NCBI RefSeq assembly: GCF_004122165.1
Contig: NZ_SBKO01000001.1
Location: 186,001 to 250,000, forward strand
DNA from: Flavobacterium amnicola
GTDB lineage: Bacteria > Bacteroidota > Bacteroidia > Flavobacteriales > Flavobacteriaceae
Reading direction: 5' to 3'
Length of the DNA: 64,000 bases
Below are positions 37,227 to 45,610 of the stretch, piece by piece; positions within the stretch are counted from its first letter, which is position 1, and every line of letters begins with the position of its first letter. The translations under genes were made by a program, and so were the position numbers. The notes beneath the pieces were generated by a model, which had not been told where the DNA came from, did no database searches, and saw only the letters and a list, made by a program, of their open reading frames with translations.

Positions 37227-38051
37227 TTAATTACACAATTCTGAAACTTCTTTTTGAATGTTCTTCATTCGTTCTTTACTTATTCCTATTTCGAATAACC
37301 TTTCAGCATTCGCATTCAATTGTTTTACTATTATTATGTCTTGTTCCAACAACCTTTGTTTTTCTTCTAGGGTTAGTGTCGTCAAACAGGTGATGGGATA
37401 CAAGTGCTGCTGGTCAATTTTATTACTTAAACTATTTCCGCTGGGGAGATCCCAACTTAATAATTCAATTCCGGAACACGTCGCAAATTGAATGGCATCC
37501 TCTGAAAATCGATTGTTGGTTACTATTACACAAGCCGTTAATTCATCATTTATACCAAAAATGGCATGCTTTATCCCTTTTAAATCATTAAAGCGAGACA
37601 AAATATACATGGGTATTTTAACATCCGAAATAATATCGCGATTGGAATGAAATTTGCATTCAATCATTTTGATTTCCTTCTCGTTTTGAATGACCAAATC
37701 CACTTCGTGCGACACGCATTTTCCTTGTAAATTGAGGTTAATTTTGGTACGATATCCCTCTTCTCTGAACAAAAAAGAAATGTATTTTTCAAAGTAAAAA
37801 CCAGCTGGACCAAGCAATTCTAGAGCCGATCTTAAATTATAACGTGCAGCTTTGGCATTGGATTCTTTTTGCAATAATTCGAATGCAAGAGTGTAAATTT
37901 TTTTTGTTGAAATTCCGTCGTATAGTTGACGTACAATTTGACCGAGCACATTATCGACTTGGTTTTCATTTGCCCCAGATTTTAAAAGGGAACGTCGTAG
38001 TTTTGCTTCTTCAAAATTGACAACATCACCAGAATACTTTACCACTTTCAT
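37227..38051 (-). CDS. ATP-cone / Mrr-like PD-(D/E)xK nuclease fusion
   Basis: 274 aa. Residues 1-85 look like an ATP-cone nucleotide-sensing domain (KYSGDVVNFEEAKLRRSLLKSG). Residues 85-140 carry a PD-(D/E)xK nuclease core: FEKYISFLFREEGY, then E116-x-D118 in HEVDLVI, and E131-C-K133. The pattern is that of Mrr-like restriction endonucleases. The C-terminus is a short helical region. A nuclease gated by nucleotide level is the simplest reading. The gene is 11 bases before the beta-CASP nuclease, so both are probably cotranscribed. Confidence 0.75.
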   Translation of the reverse strand: MKVVKYSGDVVNFEEAKLRRSLLKSGANENQVDNVLGQIVRQLYDGISTKKIYTLAFELLQKESNAKAARYNLRSALELLGPAGFYFEKYISFLFREEGYRTKINLNLQGKCVSHEVDLVIQNEKEIKMIECKFHSNRDIISDVKIPMYILSRFNDLKGIKHAIFGINDELTACVIVTNNRFSEDAIQFATCSGIELLSWDLPSGNSLSNKIDQQHLYPITCLTTLTLEEKQRLLEQDIIIVKQLNANAERLFEIGISKERMKNIQKEVSELCN

Positions 38052-38086
38052 CTTTAACAGACTTATTTCTATAAAGGTACGGAAAT

Positions 38087-38521
38087 TTATGCAGTTTTCT
38101 TTTGGTAAAAAAAAGCGGGAATAAATAATAAAAGGAAAATGGGTTGAATTAAAAATCGTCGGACATAGAACAGAATCATTTTCTGACTTTCATCCGAATA
38201 ATTTAAAAGCAAAAACATAGAAAAAAGCAAAACAATCAAAAACATGAGCAACAAAGATCCTGAAAATTTGACCATTGCAATATCATCAAAAATCACATAC
38301 AAAATAAGCACCGAAATAATCGAATTCAACGTGTAACGAAAAATCAAATTCAGATAAAACAAAATCGAATCCAATTGTGGATAGGACAAGTTTGCATATT
38401 CTGCTTTGAAATAATCCATAAATGGGTCATAAAACAAGATGCCTTCAAATGCCCTAACCGCTATTAGTAAGCCAATTAAAAATAAAACTACTAGTATTTT
38501 AACGTTTTTATTTTGAAACAT
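38087..38521 (-). CDS. Exosortase F system-associated membrane protein
   Basis: 144 aa. It is almost wholly hydrophobic, with four predicted helices, and matches the small partner protein that accompanies XrtF in Flavobacteria (FEGILFYDPFMDYFKAEY). Its start overlaps the xrtF end by 14 bases, so translation is coupled. Its role in exosortase F sorting is not known. Confidence 0.85.
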   Translation of the reverse strand: MFQNKNVKILVVLFLIGLLIAVRAFEGILFYDPFMDYFKAEYANLSYPQLDSILFYLNLIFRYTLNSIISVLILYVIFDDIAMVKFSGSLLLMFLIVLLFSMFLLLNYSDESQKMILFYVRRFLIQPIFLLLFIPAFFYQKKTA

Positions 38522-39047
38522 AACCTGAAAATTTATTCACCCAAATGAACCATAATAAAAATACTATACCATAAATAATTAACGGAAATAAAACGCCGTG
38601 TAATAAGTGCTCTTGATGGGGGAAATGATACACCAAAATCGTCAAAAAAATAATTCGGAAGATATTGAAAATGTATATCATAACGCTCCCAACAAAAATA
38701 TACAGTAAAGTTACTTTTAATTTCCCAGAGAAGGCTACGATAAACGCAATAAAAAGGATAATGACACTTATGGCATTACAGCCTTCAATGATTCTGGCTA
38801 AATATTTTCCATGGTATCTAATTTGAAACTGTAAAACGTCTAGTTGCGTTGAAATATCAATCTTAAATAGATTGGCTATTTTTTGTGTCAAAAATGCAAC
38901 ATTAGAGGTAATGCCATCGACAACATCATCCCCAAAAGTAGCAAGATAACTTTGATACAACACTGTCAATACCAAATACGACAAAAAGAATTTGCCTAAA
39001 AAAAGTAGAAAGGGTTTGTACTGTTGGAAATAAGTAATCAAAATCAA
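38508..39047 (-). CDS. xrtF: Exosortase family protein XrtF
   Basis: 179 aa, multi-helix inner-membrane protein. The exosortase catalytic triad is visible: C90 in EGCNAIS, R131 in NIFRI, and H150 in HGVLF. Exosortases are cysteine transpeptidases that recognise C-terminal sorting tails on exported proteins. XrtF is the Flavobacteriaceae-specific type with only a small partner protein. No obvious substrate with a sorting tail is encoded in this window. Confidence 0.88.
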   Translation of the reverse strand: MILITYFQQYKPFLLFLGKFFLSYLVLTVLYQSYLATFGDDVVDGITSNVAFLTQKIANLFKIDISTQLDVLQFQIRYHGKYLARIIEGCNAISVIILFIAFIVAFSGKLKVTLLYIFVGSVMIYIFNIFRIIFLTILVYHFPHQEHLLHGVLFPLIIYGIVFLLWFIWVNKFSGYVSK

Positions 39048-39087
39048 TTTTTAACAAATTTATATAAAAATTAAAACCTCCGTTCGT

Positions 39088-39095
39088 TACTTTTG
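39088..39095 (+). promoter_or_regulatory. -7 element for the GAF-domain gene
   Basis: TACTTTTG matches TAnnTTTG fully, 17 bases ahead of the ATG at 39113. The divergent xrtF gene starts 65 bases away, so the region probably carries promoters for both directions. Confidence 0.5.
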
Positions 39096-39112
39096 CATAA
39101 AAATCAAATAAA

Positions 39113-39565
39113 ATGACTTTCGAAGATTTAAAACCAAAGGTTACAGAAATAATTAATTCAAATTTCTCTAGAGATGAGAAACTTTTGAATATTTGCCAAT
39201 TATTACAAGACAATATCAGTTATTACAATTGGGTTGGTTTTTATTTTGCCAATCATGAAGCCAAAACATTACATCTAGGTCCTTATGTGGGTGCTGAAAC
39301 TGATCATACCGTTATTCCGTTCGGAAAAGGAATCTGTGGACAAGTAGCGGAAAGCAATACTAATTTTGTAGTGCCTGATGTTTCGGCACAAGACAATTAC
39401 ATTGCCTGTAGTTTTACGGTAAAATCAGAAATCGTTGTGCCTTTATTTGTGAATGGAGTCAATATTGGTCAAATAGACATCGACAGTCATGTCATAGATC
39501 CTTTTACAGAGGCGGATGAACGATTTTTAGAATTTGTGAATCAAGAAGTGGCATTGTTGTTCTAA
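39113..39565 (+). CDS. GAF-domain protein, free methionine-(R)-sulfoxide reductase type
   Basis: 150 aa, a single GAF domain with the fRMsr signature (GKGICGQVAE, then PDVSAQDNYIACS and SEIVVPL). Two cysteines that match catalytic positions are C75 and C99. A third Cys found in E. coli fRMsr (in VACVRIP) is not present here. If active, it repairs free methionine-R-sulfoxide with thioredoxin. It is divergent from xrtF and has its own terminator. Confidence 0.8.
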   Translation: MTFEDLKPKVTEIINSNFSRDEKLLNICQLLQDNISYYNWVGFYFANHEAKTLHLGPYVGAETDHTVIPFGKGICGQVAESNTNFVVPDVSAQDNYIACSFTVKSEIVVPLFVNGVNIGQIDIDSHVIDPFTEADERFLEFVNQEVALLF

Positions 39566-39588
39566 GCAAAAGCACTTAACTGCATAAC

Positions 39589-39623
39589 AATCCGTTACAA
39601 TACAATTTTGTAACGGATTTTTT
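39589..39623 (+). terminator. Intrinsic terminator after the GAF gene
   Basis: A perfect 12-bp stem (39589-39600 with 39608-39619) has a 7-nt loop and is followed by a T run. Confidence 0.9.
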
Positions 39624-39657
39624 ATTTTCCTTAACGAAACTTCTCATTTATTTTGCT

Positions 39658-39665
39658 TATTTTTG
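39658..39665 (+). promoter_or_regulatory. -7 element for the photorepair operon
   Basis: TATTTTTG matches TAnnTTTG, 33 bases ahead of the first gene of the operon (39699). No TTG element is seen at the usual distance. No light-responsive regulator gene is adjacent. Confidence 0.4.
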
Positions 39666-39698
39666 TTTAACTTTATTTCAATTTAATTAAACAAAACA

Positions 39699-39992
39699 AT
39701 GTCTGTAACTCAAAAAAACGAATTGAATGCCATCGCTATTGACCGAATTATTGAAATGGCTTGGGAAGATCGCACCCCATTTGAGGCAATTCGATTTCAA
39801 TTTGGATTAGCGGAAGCGGATGTAAAGGTGCTGATGAAAAAGGAACTAAAGTTTTCTAGTTACAAACTTTGGCGAAAAAGAGTGGAAAATTGCAACACCA
39901 AGCATACTGCCAAACGAGTAGCAGAAATAAACCGGTTCAAATGCAAGTTACAACGCACAATTAGTAATAATAAAATATCCAAACGCCGATGA
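39699..39992 (+). CDS. TIGR03643/DUF2805 family protein
   Basis: 97 aa, basic, with an HTH-like core (IDRIIEMAWEDRTPFEAIRFQFGL). It matches the small TIGR03643 (DUF2805) family, which travels with photolyase/cryptochrome genes. It may be a DNA-binding accessory protein. Its stop overlaps the next start by ATGA, so it is translationally coupled to the SDR gene. Confidence 0.8.
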   Translation: MSVTQKNELNAIAIDRIIEMAWEDRTPFEAIRFQFGLAEADVKVLMKKELKFSSYKLWRKRVENCNTKHTAKRVAEINRFKCKLQRTISNNKISKRR

Positions 39993-40678
39993 AAACATTC
40001 CTATTCGCAGGGGCTTCAAGCCTAATTGCACAAGAAACTGCAAAATTATTACAAGTAAAGGGACATAAAGTAATAGGCATCAGTACCAAGCCTAAAACCT
40101 ATGAATACGATCATTTTTATCAAATTGAAAGCTATGCCTTTGGAAATTTTCCCGCACTTGAGGAAGCCATTCACGGCATGGTTTATTTTCCGGGTACCAT
40201 TAATTTAAAACCATTTCATCGATTAAAACCTGAAGAATTTACGACCGATTATTCTATAAACACATTAGGAGCCGTGGCTTTTACACAAAGCTATCTTAAC
40301 AATTTGAAAAATACCGAAAATAGTTCAATCGTTTTCATTAGTACAGTCGCAGTGGGTGTAGGCTTGCCGTTTCACACTTCAATTGCCATGGCAAAGGGAG
40401 CTATTGAAGGCTTAACCAAAGCTTTGGCGGCTGAGTACGCTCCAAACATTCGCGTAAATTGCGTTGCACCCTCTTTGGTGAACACGCCTTTGGGTGAAAA
40501 GTTTTTAAGTACACCCGAAAAAATAGAATCCATGCAAAAAAGAAATCCAATGAATAAAGTTGGGACCGCTAACGATATTGCCAATGCCATTGCTTTTTTG
40601 CTAAGTGAAGAATCCAGCTGGATTACAGGGCAAATAATGGCTGTTGATGGTGGAATGAGCACCCTGAAAAATGGATAA
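39989..40678 (+). CDS. Short-chain dehydrogenase/reductase (SDR)
   Basis: 229 aa, a single Rossmann domain. The nucleotide-binding segment is atypical: FAGASSLIAQETAKLL (the usual TGxxxGxG is degraded). The catalytic region has S, then H-T-S-I-A-M-A-K with Tyr replaced by Ile at the expected YxxxK position (HTSIAMAKGAIEGL), so normal SDR catalysis is doubtful. The C-terminal SSWITGQIMAVDGG motif is intact. It is encoded in the photorepair operon and overlaps the upstream gene. Confidence 0.75.
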   Translation: MKTFLFAGASSLIAQETAKLLQVKGHKVIGISTKPKTYEYDHFYQIESYAFGNFPALEEAIHGMVYFPGTINLKPFHRLKPEEFTTDYSINTLGAVAFTQSYLNNLKNTENSSIVFISTVAVGVGLPFHTSIAMAKGAIEGLTKALAAEYAPNIRVNCVAPSLVNTPLGEKFLSTPEKIESMQKRNPMNKVGTANDIANAIAFLLSEESSWITGQIMAVDGGMSTLKNG

Positions 40679-40744
40679 ATACCAATAAAATAACTATTTA
40701 ACTTAAACAAACTATTTCCAACGTTAGAATTACCAAAAAATACA

Positions 40745-41146
40745 ATGAAAAAAAACATTCCAGATAACGTAGTTTTTTCAAAAGACAAAGGTTACCATGC
40801 TAATATTTTGCCTTATGGCTCTAGTGTTGCCGCTCCAGCTATTAAGGTTGACGACGTCATCGCTTGGAAAAATAGGAACATTCATGCTGTTAACAAAGAA
40901 TTTGAAAATAAATTTAATGAACTCAAGTTTCAGTATCAAAAACTAATGGAAGAATACGAATGGAATGAATTGGTTTACAGTGCCAAATATGCTTTCGAAC
41001 CAGTAATTGGAGAGGTGTATCACGTCTACCAAGCAGATGATTTTTCGTATTTTCTGTCGCTAATTGCCCCTCAAGAATGGAACAAAACCCATATTGGCAC
41101 TTTTCTGTTGAATAGCGATAAAAAATGGATTAAAATTAATTCCTAA
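40745..41146 (+). CDS. DUF2452 family protein
   Basis: 133 aa, with no signal peptide or membrane helix. The N-terminal [22 protein letters not shown] and the [18 protein letters not shown] ending match DUF2452, a family of unknown function often found beside photolyase genes. It lies 66 bases after the SDR and 8 bases before the first photolyase. Confidence 0.8.
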   Translation: MKKNIPDNVVFSKDKGYHANILPYGSSVAAPAIKVDDVIAWKNRNIHAVNKEFENKFNELKFQYQKLMEEYEWNELVYSAKYAFEPVIGEVYHVYQADDFSYFLSLIAPQEWNKTHIGTFLLNSDKKWIKINS

Positions 41147-41154
41147 ATCATGTT

Positions 41155-42663
41155 GTGAAAAAAAAAGCTGTAAATATTGTTTGGTTCAAACGCGACCTAC
41201 GTTTCATTGATAACGAAGCACTATTTCACGCGCAACAATCGAATTTACCTTTATTATTGGTTTACATTTTTGAACCTTCGGTGATGCATTATGATGATGC
41301 AGATGAGCGTCATTGGCGGTTCATTTACCAATCCATCCAAGAATTACAGAGCAAACTAACTCCTTTCCACAAAAACCTTTATTTTTTTTATAACGAAGCA
41401 GAATTTGTGTTTTCAGAAATCATAAAAAATTTTGAGGTGCATACCATTTTTTCACATCAAGAAATTGGCAATAAAATCACGTTTGATAGAGATCTTGCGA
41501 TGCAAGCCTTATTTCAAAAAAACAATATCCTTTGGAAGGAGTTTCAGCTCCATGGTGTCATCAGAAAATTAAAATCGAGACAACATTGGGAGAAACGTTG
41601 GGAAGCAGTCATGCAAGCCACACCGAAAATCGTAAAAGAATCAGATTTAAACACTATTACATTAGATCCTGCATTTTATAATACTTTGAGAGGCGAAAAC
41701 TTACCTGAAAGAATTACAACTCCAAATAAAAATTTTCAGCTAGGTGGCGAAACATTGGCTTGGCGCTATTTAGACAGTTTTGTAAAAGTGCGTCATGTGA
41801 ATTATAGCAAACACATTTCAAAACCAGCTTTAAGTCGAAAAGGCTGTAGTCGATTATCGCCATATCTGGCTTATGGAAATATTAGTATGCGCATGGTGTA
41901 TCAATATACCAATCAGCATTATGAAACTTCGAAAAACAAAAGAGCCCTCTTAAATTTTGTATCCCGATTGCATTGGCATTGCCATTTCATGCAAAAGTTC
42001 GAAGACGAATGTGAAATGGAATTTCAAAATGCCAACAGAGCTTATGATAATTTAGTCAAACCCAAAAACGAAACTTACATAAAAGCGTGGCAAGAAGGCA
42101 AAACCGGCGTTCCAATTGTGGATGCTTGCATGCGATGTGTGGTGGCTACAGGTTATATTAATTTCAGAATGCGTGCGATGGTAGTTTCCTTTTTCACCTT
42201 TAATTTATGGCAAGATTGGCGCGAATTGCATTTTTTAGCCCGTCAATTTTTAGATTACGAACCTGGGATTCATTATCCGCAAATTCAAATGCAATCAGGA
42301 ACCACTGGTATTAACACGATACGCATTTACAATCCGATAAAAAATTCCGAAGAACACGATCCGGATGGTATTTTCATCAAACAATGGCTGCCCGAATTAG
42401 CAGAAGTACCCATTCATTTATTGCACGAACCTTGGAAAATGAACGAAATGGAACAACAATTTTACAATTGCAAAATCGGAGAAAATTATCCTGCACCCAT
42501 TGTAGATATTGAAGCAACTCGAAAATTCGCCAGTGATATTGTTTGGAGTTTCAGAAAAAAAGACGAAGTACAGCAAGAAGGCAAACGAATTTTACAAAAG
42601 CACGTAAGCAACCCTAATAAGCCCAAAAATGCGAGGAGTCAAAAAAGAAAACCTACCCCATAA
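41155..42663 (+). CDS. Deoxyribodipyrimidine photolyase/cryptochrome family protein 1
   Basis: 502 aa from a GTG start at 41155; no in-frame ATG is nearby. The photolyase N-terminal alpha/beta domain starts [19 protein letters not shown]. The FAD-binding helical domain has [18 protein letters not shown], then [14 protein letters not shown] and [23 protein letters not shown] in place of the usual WxxR...NRRxVASFL block. This is a recognised Bacteroidota subclass, probably a photolyase or photoreceptor; its DNA lesion is not established. A Lys/Arg-rich tail ends the protein, and the DUF2256 gene overlaps its last 35 bases. Confidence 0.88.
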   Translation: MKKKAVNIVWFKRDLRFIDNEALFHAQQSNLPLLLVYIFEPSVMHYDDADERHWRFIYQSIQELQSKLTPFHKNLYFFYNEAEFVFSEIIKNFEVHTIFSHQEIGNKITFDRDLAMQALFQKNNILWKEFQLHGVIRKLKSRQHWEKRWEAVMQATPKIVKESDLNTITLDPAFYNTLRGENLPERITTPNKNFQLGGETLAWRYLDSFVKVRHVNYSKHISKPALSRKGCSRLSPYLAYGNISMRMVYQYTNQHYETSKNKRALLNFVSRLHWHCHFMQKFEDECEMEFQNANRAYDNLVKPKNETYIKAWQEGKTGVPIVDACMRCVVATGYINFRMRAMVVSFFTFNLWQDWRELHFLARQFLDYEPGIHYPQIQMQSGTTGINTIRIYNPIKNSEEHDPDGIFIKQWLPELAEVPIHLLHEPWKMNEMEQQFYNCKIGENYPAPIVDIEATRKFASDIVWSFRKKDEVQQEGKRILQKHVSNPNKPKNARSQKRKPTP

Positions 42664-42766
42664 AATTTGTTTGGTGTGTCAAAAACCATTCGCTTGGCGT
42701 AAAAAATGGTCAACTGTATGGGAGGCAGTAAAATATTGTAGTGACAAATGTAGAAGCAACAAATAA
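42629..42766 (+). CDS. DUF2256 Cys4 zinc-binding-like micro-protein
   Basis: 45 aa, too short for most ORF cut-offs. ATG at 42629, stop at 42764-42766. The sequence has two CxxC-type pairs (C14-x-x-C17 and C37-x-x-x-C41) with [18 protein letters not shown] between, which is the DUF2256 pattern, probably one zinc ribbon. The gene overlaps the end of the upstream photolyase in another frame and ends 1 base before the next ATG, so it is embedded in the operon. DUF2256 is known beside photolyase/cryptochrome genes. Confidence 0.85.
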   Translation: MRGVKKENLPHKICLVCQKPFAWRKKWSTVWEAVKYCSDKCRSNK

Positions 42767-42767
42767 A

Positions 42768-44303
42768 ATGGCAAAAACCCTAAGACTACTACTCGGCGAT
42801 CAATTAAACAGCAATCATTCTTGGTTTCAAACTACAGATGATTCGGTTAGATATGTCCTAATGGAAATCCGTTCCGAAACTGATTATGCCATCCATCACA
42901 TTCAAAAAATAGTGGGTTTCTTTGCCGCGATGCGCCACTTCGCTTCCGAATTAAAAGAAAAAAACCATCGTGTTATTTATTATCAACTAAATGACCCAGC
43001 GAATTTACAAGCATTTGACAAAAACCTAAATCAACTTATAGAAACAGAAAATTTCACACAGTTCGAATACCAATTACCCGACGAATATCGTTTGGATGAA
43101 ATAATGAAAAACTTTTGCCAATCGCTTGCTATTTCCTATTCTGTTACCGATTCAGAACATTTCATGAGTACAAGAACGGAATTGGGCGATTTCTTCGACG
43201 GCAAAAAAACATTTTTAATGGAAAGTTTTTATCAAAGGATGCGAAAAAAACACAACATTTTAATGCAAGGCGACAAACCGCTCACCGGAAAATGGAATTA
43301 TGACGGCGACAACCGAAAAAAATTACCGGCAGCTCACAAACCGACACCTCCACTCGTTTTTAACACTGATGTTTCGGAAATTGTTTCAGAAATCAAAAAA
43401 ACAAATATTAAAACAATTGGAACTATAGATGCCCAATATTTCGTTTGGCCTACATCCAGAAAGCAATCTTTAGAATTATTAGACTTTTTTGTTGCCGAAT
43501 GTTTACCCCTTTTTGGAAGTTACCAAGATGCCATGACACCTAACGAATGGTCGTTGTATCATTCGAGAATTTCCTTTTCGATGAATGTGAAATTGATTTC
43601 ACCATTGGAAGTCATTCATCGCGCTATTTCAGCATGGGAAAAGCGTCCGGAAGAAATTGGGTACAACCAGTTAGAAGGTTTCGTCCGACAAATTATTGGC
43701 TGGCGAGAATATATGCGTGGTATTTATTGGAACAAAATGCCTGATTTTGCCGCTTTGAATTTTTTCAATAATCAAAATAAATTACCCGATTGGTATTGGA
43801 CTGGAAAAACAAAAATGAATTGTTTGAAAGATGCCATCAATCAATCCTTACAGTACGCTTACGCCCATCATATTCAGCGCTTAATGGTCACTGGGAATTT
43901 TGCACTTTTGGCTGGAGTCCATCCTGATGAAGTCGATGCCTGGTATTTGGGCATTTATATTGACGCCATCGAATGGGTTGAAATCACCAACACTAGAGGC
44001 ATGAGTCAGTTTGCCGATGGTGGCATAGTGGGTACAAAACCTTATGTGAGTTCGGCTACGTATATCGATAAAATGAGTCACTATTGTGGCAGTTGTTTCT
44101 ATAAAAAAGCACTAAAAACTGGAGACAAAGCTTGTCCATTTAATAGTTTATATTGGAATTTTTACGATAAAAACGAAGACAAACTAGGGAAAAACCCTCG
44201 CGTTGGAATGATGTACAATGTGAGGCACAAAATGAAACCCGAGGACAAAGCCGCCTTATTGCAACAAGCTGATTATTATCTTAAAAACATTAACGAGTTA
44301 TGA
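42768..44303 (+). CDS. FeS-BCP (6-4 photolyase type) cryptochrome/photolyase 2
   Basis: 511 aa from the ATG at 42768. An open frame from 42741 would overlap the DUF2256 gene and lacks family similarity. It belongs to the iron-sulfur bacterial cryptochrome/photolyase class (PhrB type): LRLLLGDQLN at the start, and four cysteines for a 4Fe-4S cluster at about 352, 440, 443 and 456 (CGSCFYKK and ACPFN). The spacing matches the known class. Members repair 6-4 photoproducts under blue light. The stop overlaps the next start by ATGA. Confidence 0.93.
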   Translation: MAKTLRLLLGDQLNSNHSWFQTTDDSVRYVLMEIRSETDYAIHHIQKIVGFFAAMRHFASELKEKNHRVIYYQLNDPANLQAFDKNLNQLIETENFTQFEYQLPDEYRLDEIMKNFCQSLAISYSVTDSEHFMSTRTELGDFFDGKKTFLMESFYQRMRKKHNILMQGDKPLTGKWNYDGDNRKKLPAAHKPTPPLVFNTDVSEIVSEIKKTNIKTIGTIDAQYFVWPTSRKQSLELLDFFVAECLPLFGSYQDAMTPNEWSLYHSRISFSMNVKLISPLEVIHRAISAWEKRPEEIGYNQLEGFVRQIIGWREYMRGIYWNKMPDFAALNFFNNQNKLPDWYWTGKTKMNCLKDAINQSLQYAYAHHIQRLMVTGNFALLAGVHPDEVDAWYLGIYIDAIEWVEITNTRGMSQFADGGIVGTKPYVSSATYIDKMSHYCGSCFYKKALKTGDKACPFNSLYWNFYDKNEDKLGKNPRVGMMYNVRHKMKPEDKAALLQQADYYLKNINEL

Positions 44304-45610
44304 TAAAGACAGCATTAGTTTGGTTTAAAACCGACTTGAGAGTAGAAGATAACGAAACTTTAGTCAAAGCTATTTCGCAAAGTCAAGAGATAATCCCGGT
44401 CTATTGTTTTGACGATTCGCATTTTGAAACCACTTCGTTTGGATTTCAAAAAACAGGACCTTTCAGAGCTCAGTTTTTACTAGAATCTTTAGAGGATTTG
44501 GATAGAAATTTAAGACGTTTAGGATCGGGTTTATTACTGATTAAAGGCAAACCCGAAATTGAAATTCCGAAAATCGTACAGGAATATAAAATCCAAAAAG
44601 TTTTTGCGAAACGCGAAGTGGCATATGAAGAAAAGCAGACGGAAAAATTAGTTCAAAATGAATTATTCAAGTTGCGATGTGAATTAGAAACGTGTAGCAC
44701 GAGTACCTTATATCATGCCGAAGATTTACCTTTTTCGATAAAAGACATTCCAGATGTATTTACCAATTTCAGAAAAAAAACAGAACAAGATGCTATCGTC
44801 CGAAATCCATTCCAAAAACCAATTCGAATCAATTCACCCAAACTGCCTCTTTTACAATGGCCAACATTAAAAGAATTAGGGTTAAAAAAAACAACAATCG
44901 ATGCTCGTGCGGCCATTCATTTCAAAGGGGGAGAAACGGAAGCATTCAATCGCTTGCAACATTATTTTTATGACACCAAATGTTTGTCTAATTACAAAGA
45001 AACCCGAAACGGAATGGTAGGTTCCGATTATTCTTCCAAATTTTCGGCATGGTTGGCTATGGGCTGTATTTCACCGCGGTTGATTTACTCTGAGGTTAAA
45101 AAATACGAAAAAGAATTTGGCGCGAATGATTCGACCTACTGGTTGATTTTCGAATTACTTTGGAGGGATTTTTTCCGATTTATGTTCAAAAAACACCAAA
45201 CAAAATTTTTCTTGTATGCTGGAATTAAAAACGAAAAAGCCAATTCCCAATCTGTACAGGAGAAATTATTGTCCCAATGGATAAATGGCAAAACACCTTC
45301 TGATTTTATAAATGCGAACATGATTGAATTGAAACGCACGGGTTTTATGAGTAACAGAGGCCGACAAAATGTTGCCAGTTATTTTTGCAATGAACTCAAC
45401 ATGGATTGGCGCATAGGTGCAGCGTATTTCGAACAACAATTGATTGATTATGATGTTTGTAGCAATTGGGGAAATTGGGCTTATTTAGCTGGTGTTGGCA
45501 ATGATCCTAGAGGCCATCGCTATTTTAACATTGAAAAACAAGCCCAAGAATATGACAAGTATAAAGTATTTCGAACGCTTTGGTTATCCAACTTAAAATC
45601 TGAAAAATGA
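44300..45610 (+). CDS. Cryptochrome DASH
   Basis: 436 aa. The photolyase N-terminus is LVWFKTDLRVEDNETL. The FAD-domain signatures of DASH cryptochromes follow: SSKFSAWLAMGCISPRLI, RTGFMSNRGRQNVASYF, and VGNDPRGHRYFNIEKQA. DASH enzymes repair CPD lesions in single-stranded DNA and may act as photoreceptors. It overlaps the previous gene by ATGA and the next gene by ATGA. Confidence 0.95.
   Translation: MIKTALVWFKTDLRVEDNETLVKAISQSQEIIPVYCFDDSHFETTSFGFQKTGPFRAQFLLESLEDLDRNLRRLGSGLLLIKGKPEIEIPKIVQEYKIQKVFAKREVAYEEKQTEKLVQNELFKLRCELETCSTSTLYHAEDLPFSIKDIPDVFTNFRKKTEQDAIVRNPFQKPIRINSPKLPLLQWPTLKELGLKKTTIDARAAIHFKGGETEAFNRLQHYFYDTKCLSNYKETRNGMVGSDYSSKFSAWLAMGCISPRLIYSEVKKYEKEFGANDSTYWLIFELLWRDFFRFMFKKHQTKFFLYAGIKNEKANSQSVQEKLLSQWINGKTPSDFINANMIELKRTGFMSNRGRQNVASYFCNELNMDWRIGAAYFEQQLIDYDVCSNWGNWAYLAGVGNDPRGHRYFNIEKQAQEYDKYKVFRTLWLSNLKSEK

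Noticed and set aside
38926..39213. 95-codon frame on the minus strand spanning the xrtF/GAF divergent region
   Set aside because: It covers the starts of two well-supported genes and the promoter region, and shows no known motif.
42741..42767. Earlier GTG start for the FeS-BCP photolyase gene
   Set aside because: The extension overlaps the DUF2256 gene and has no family similarity. The ATG at 42768 begins exactly at the conserved N-terminus.
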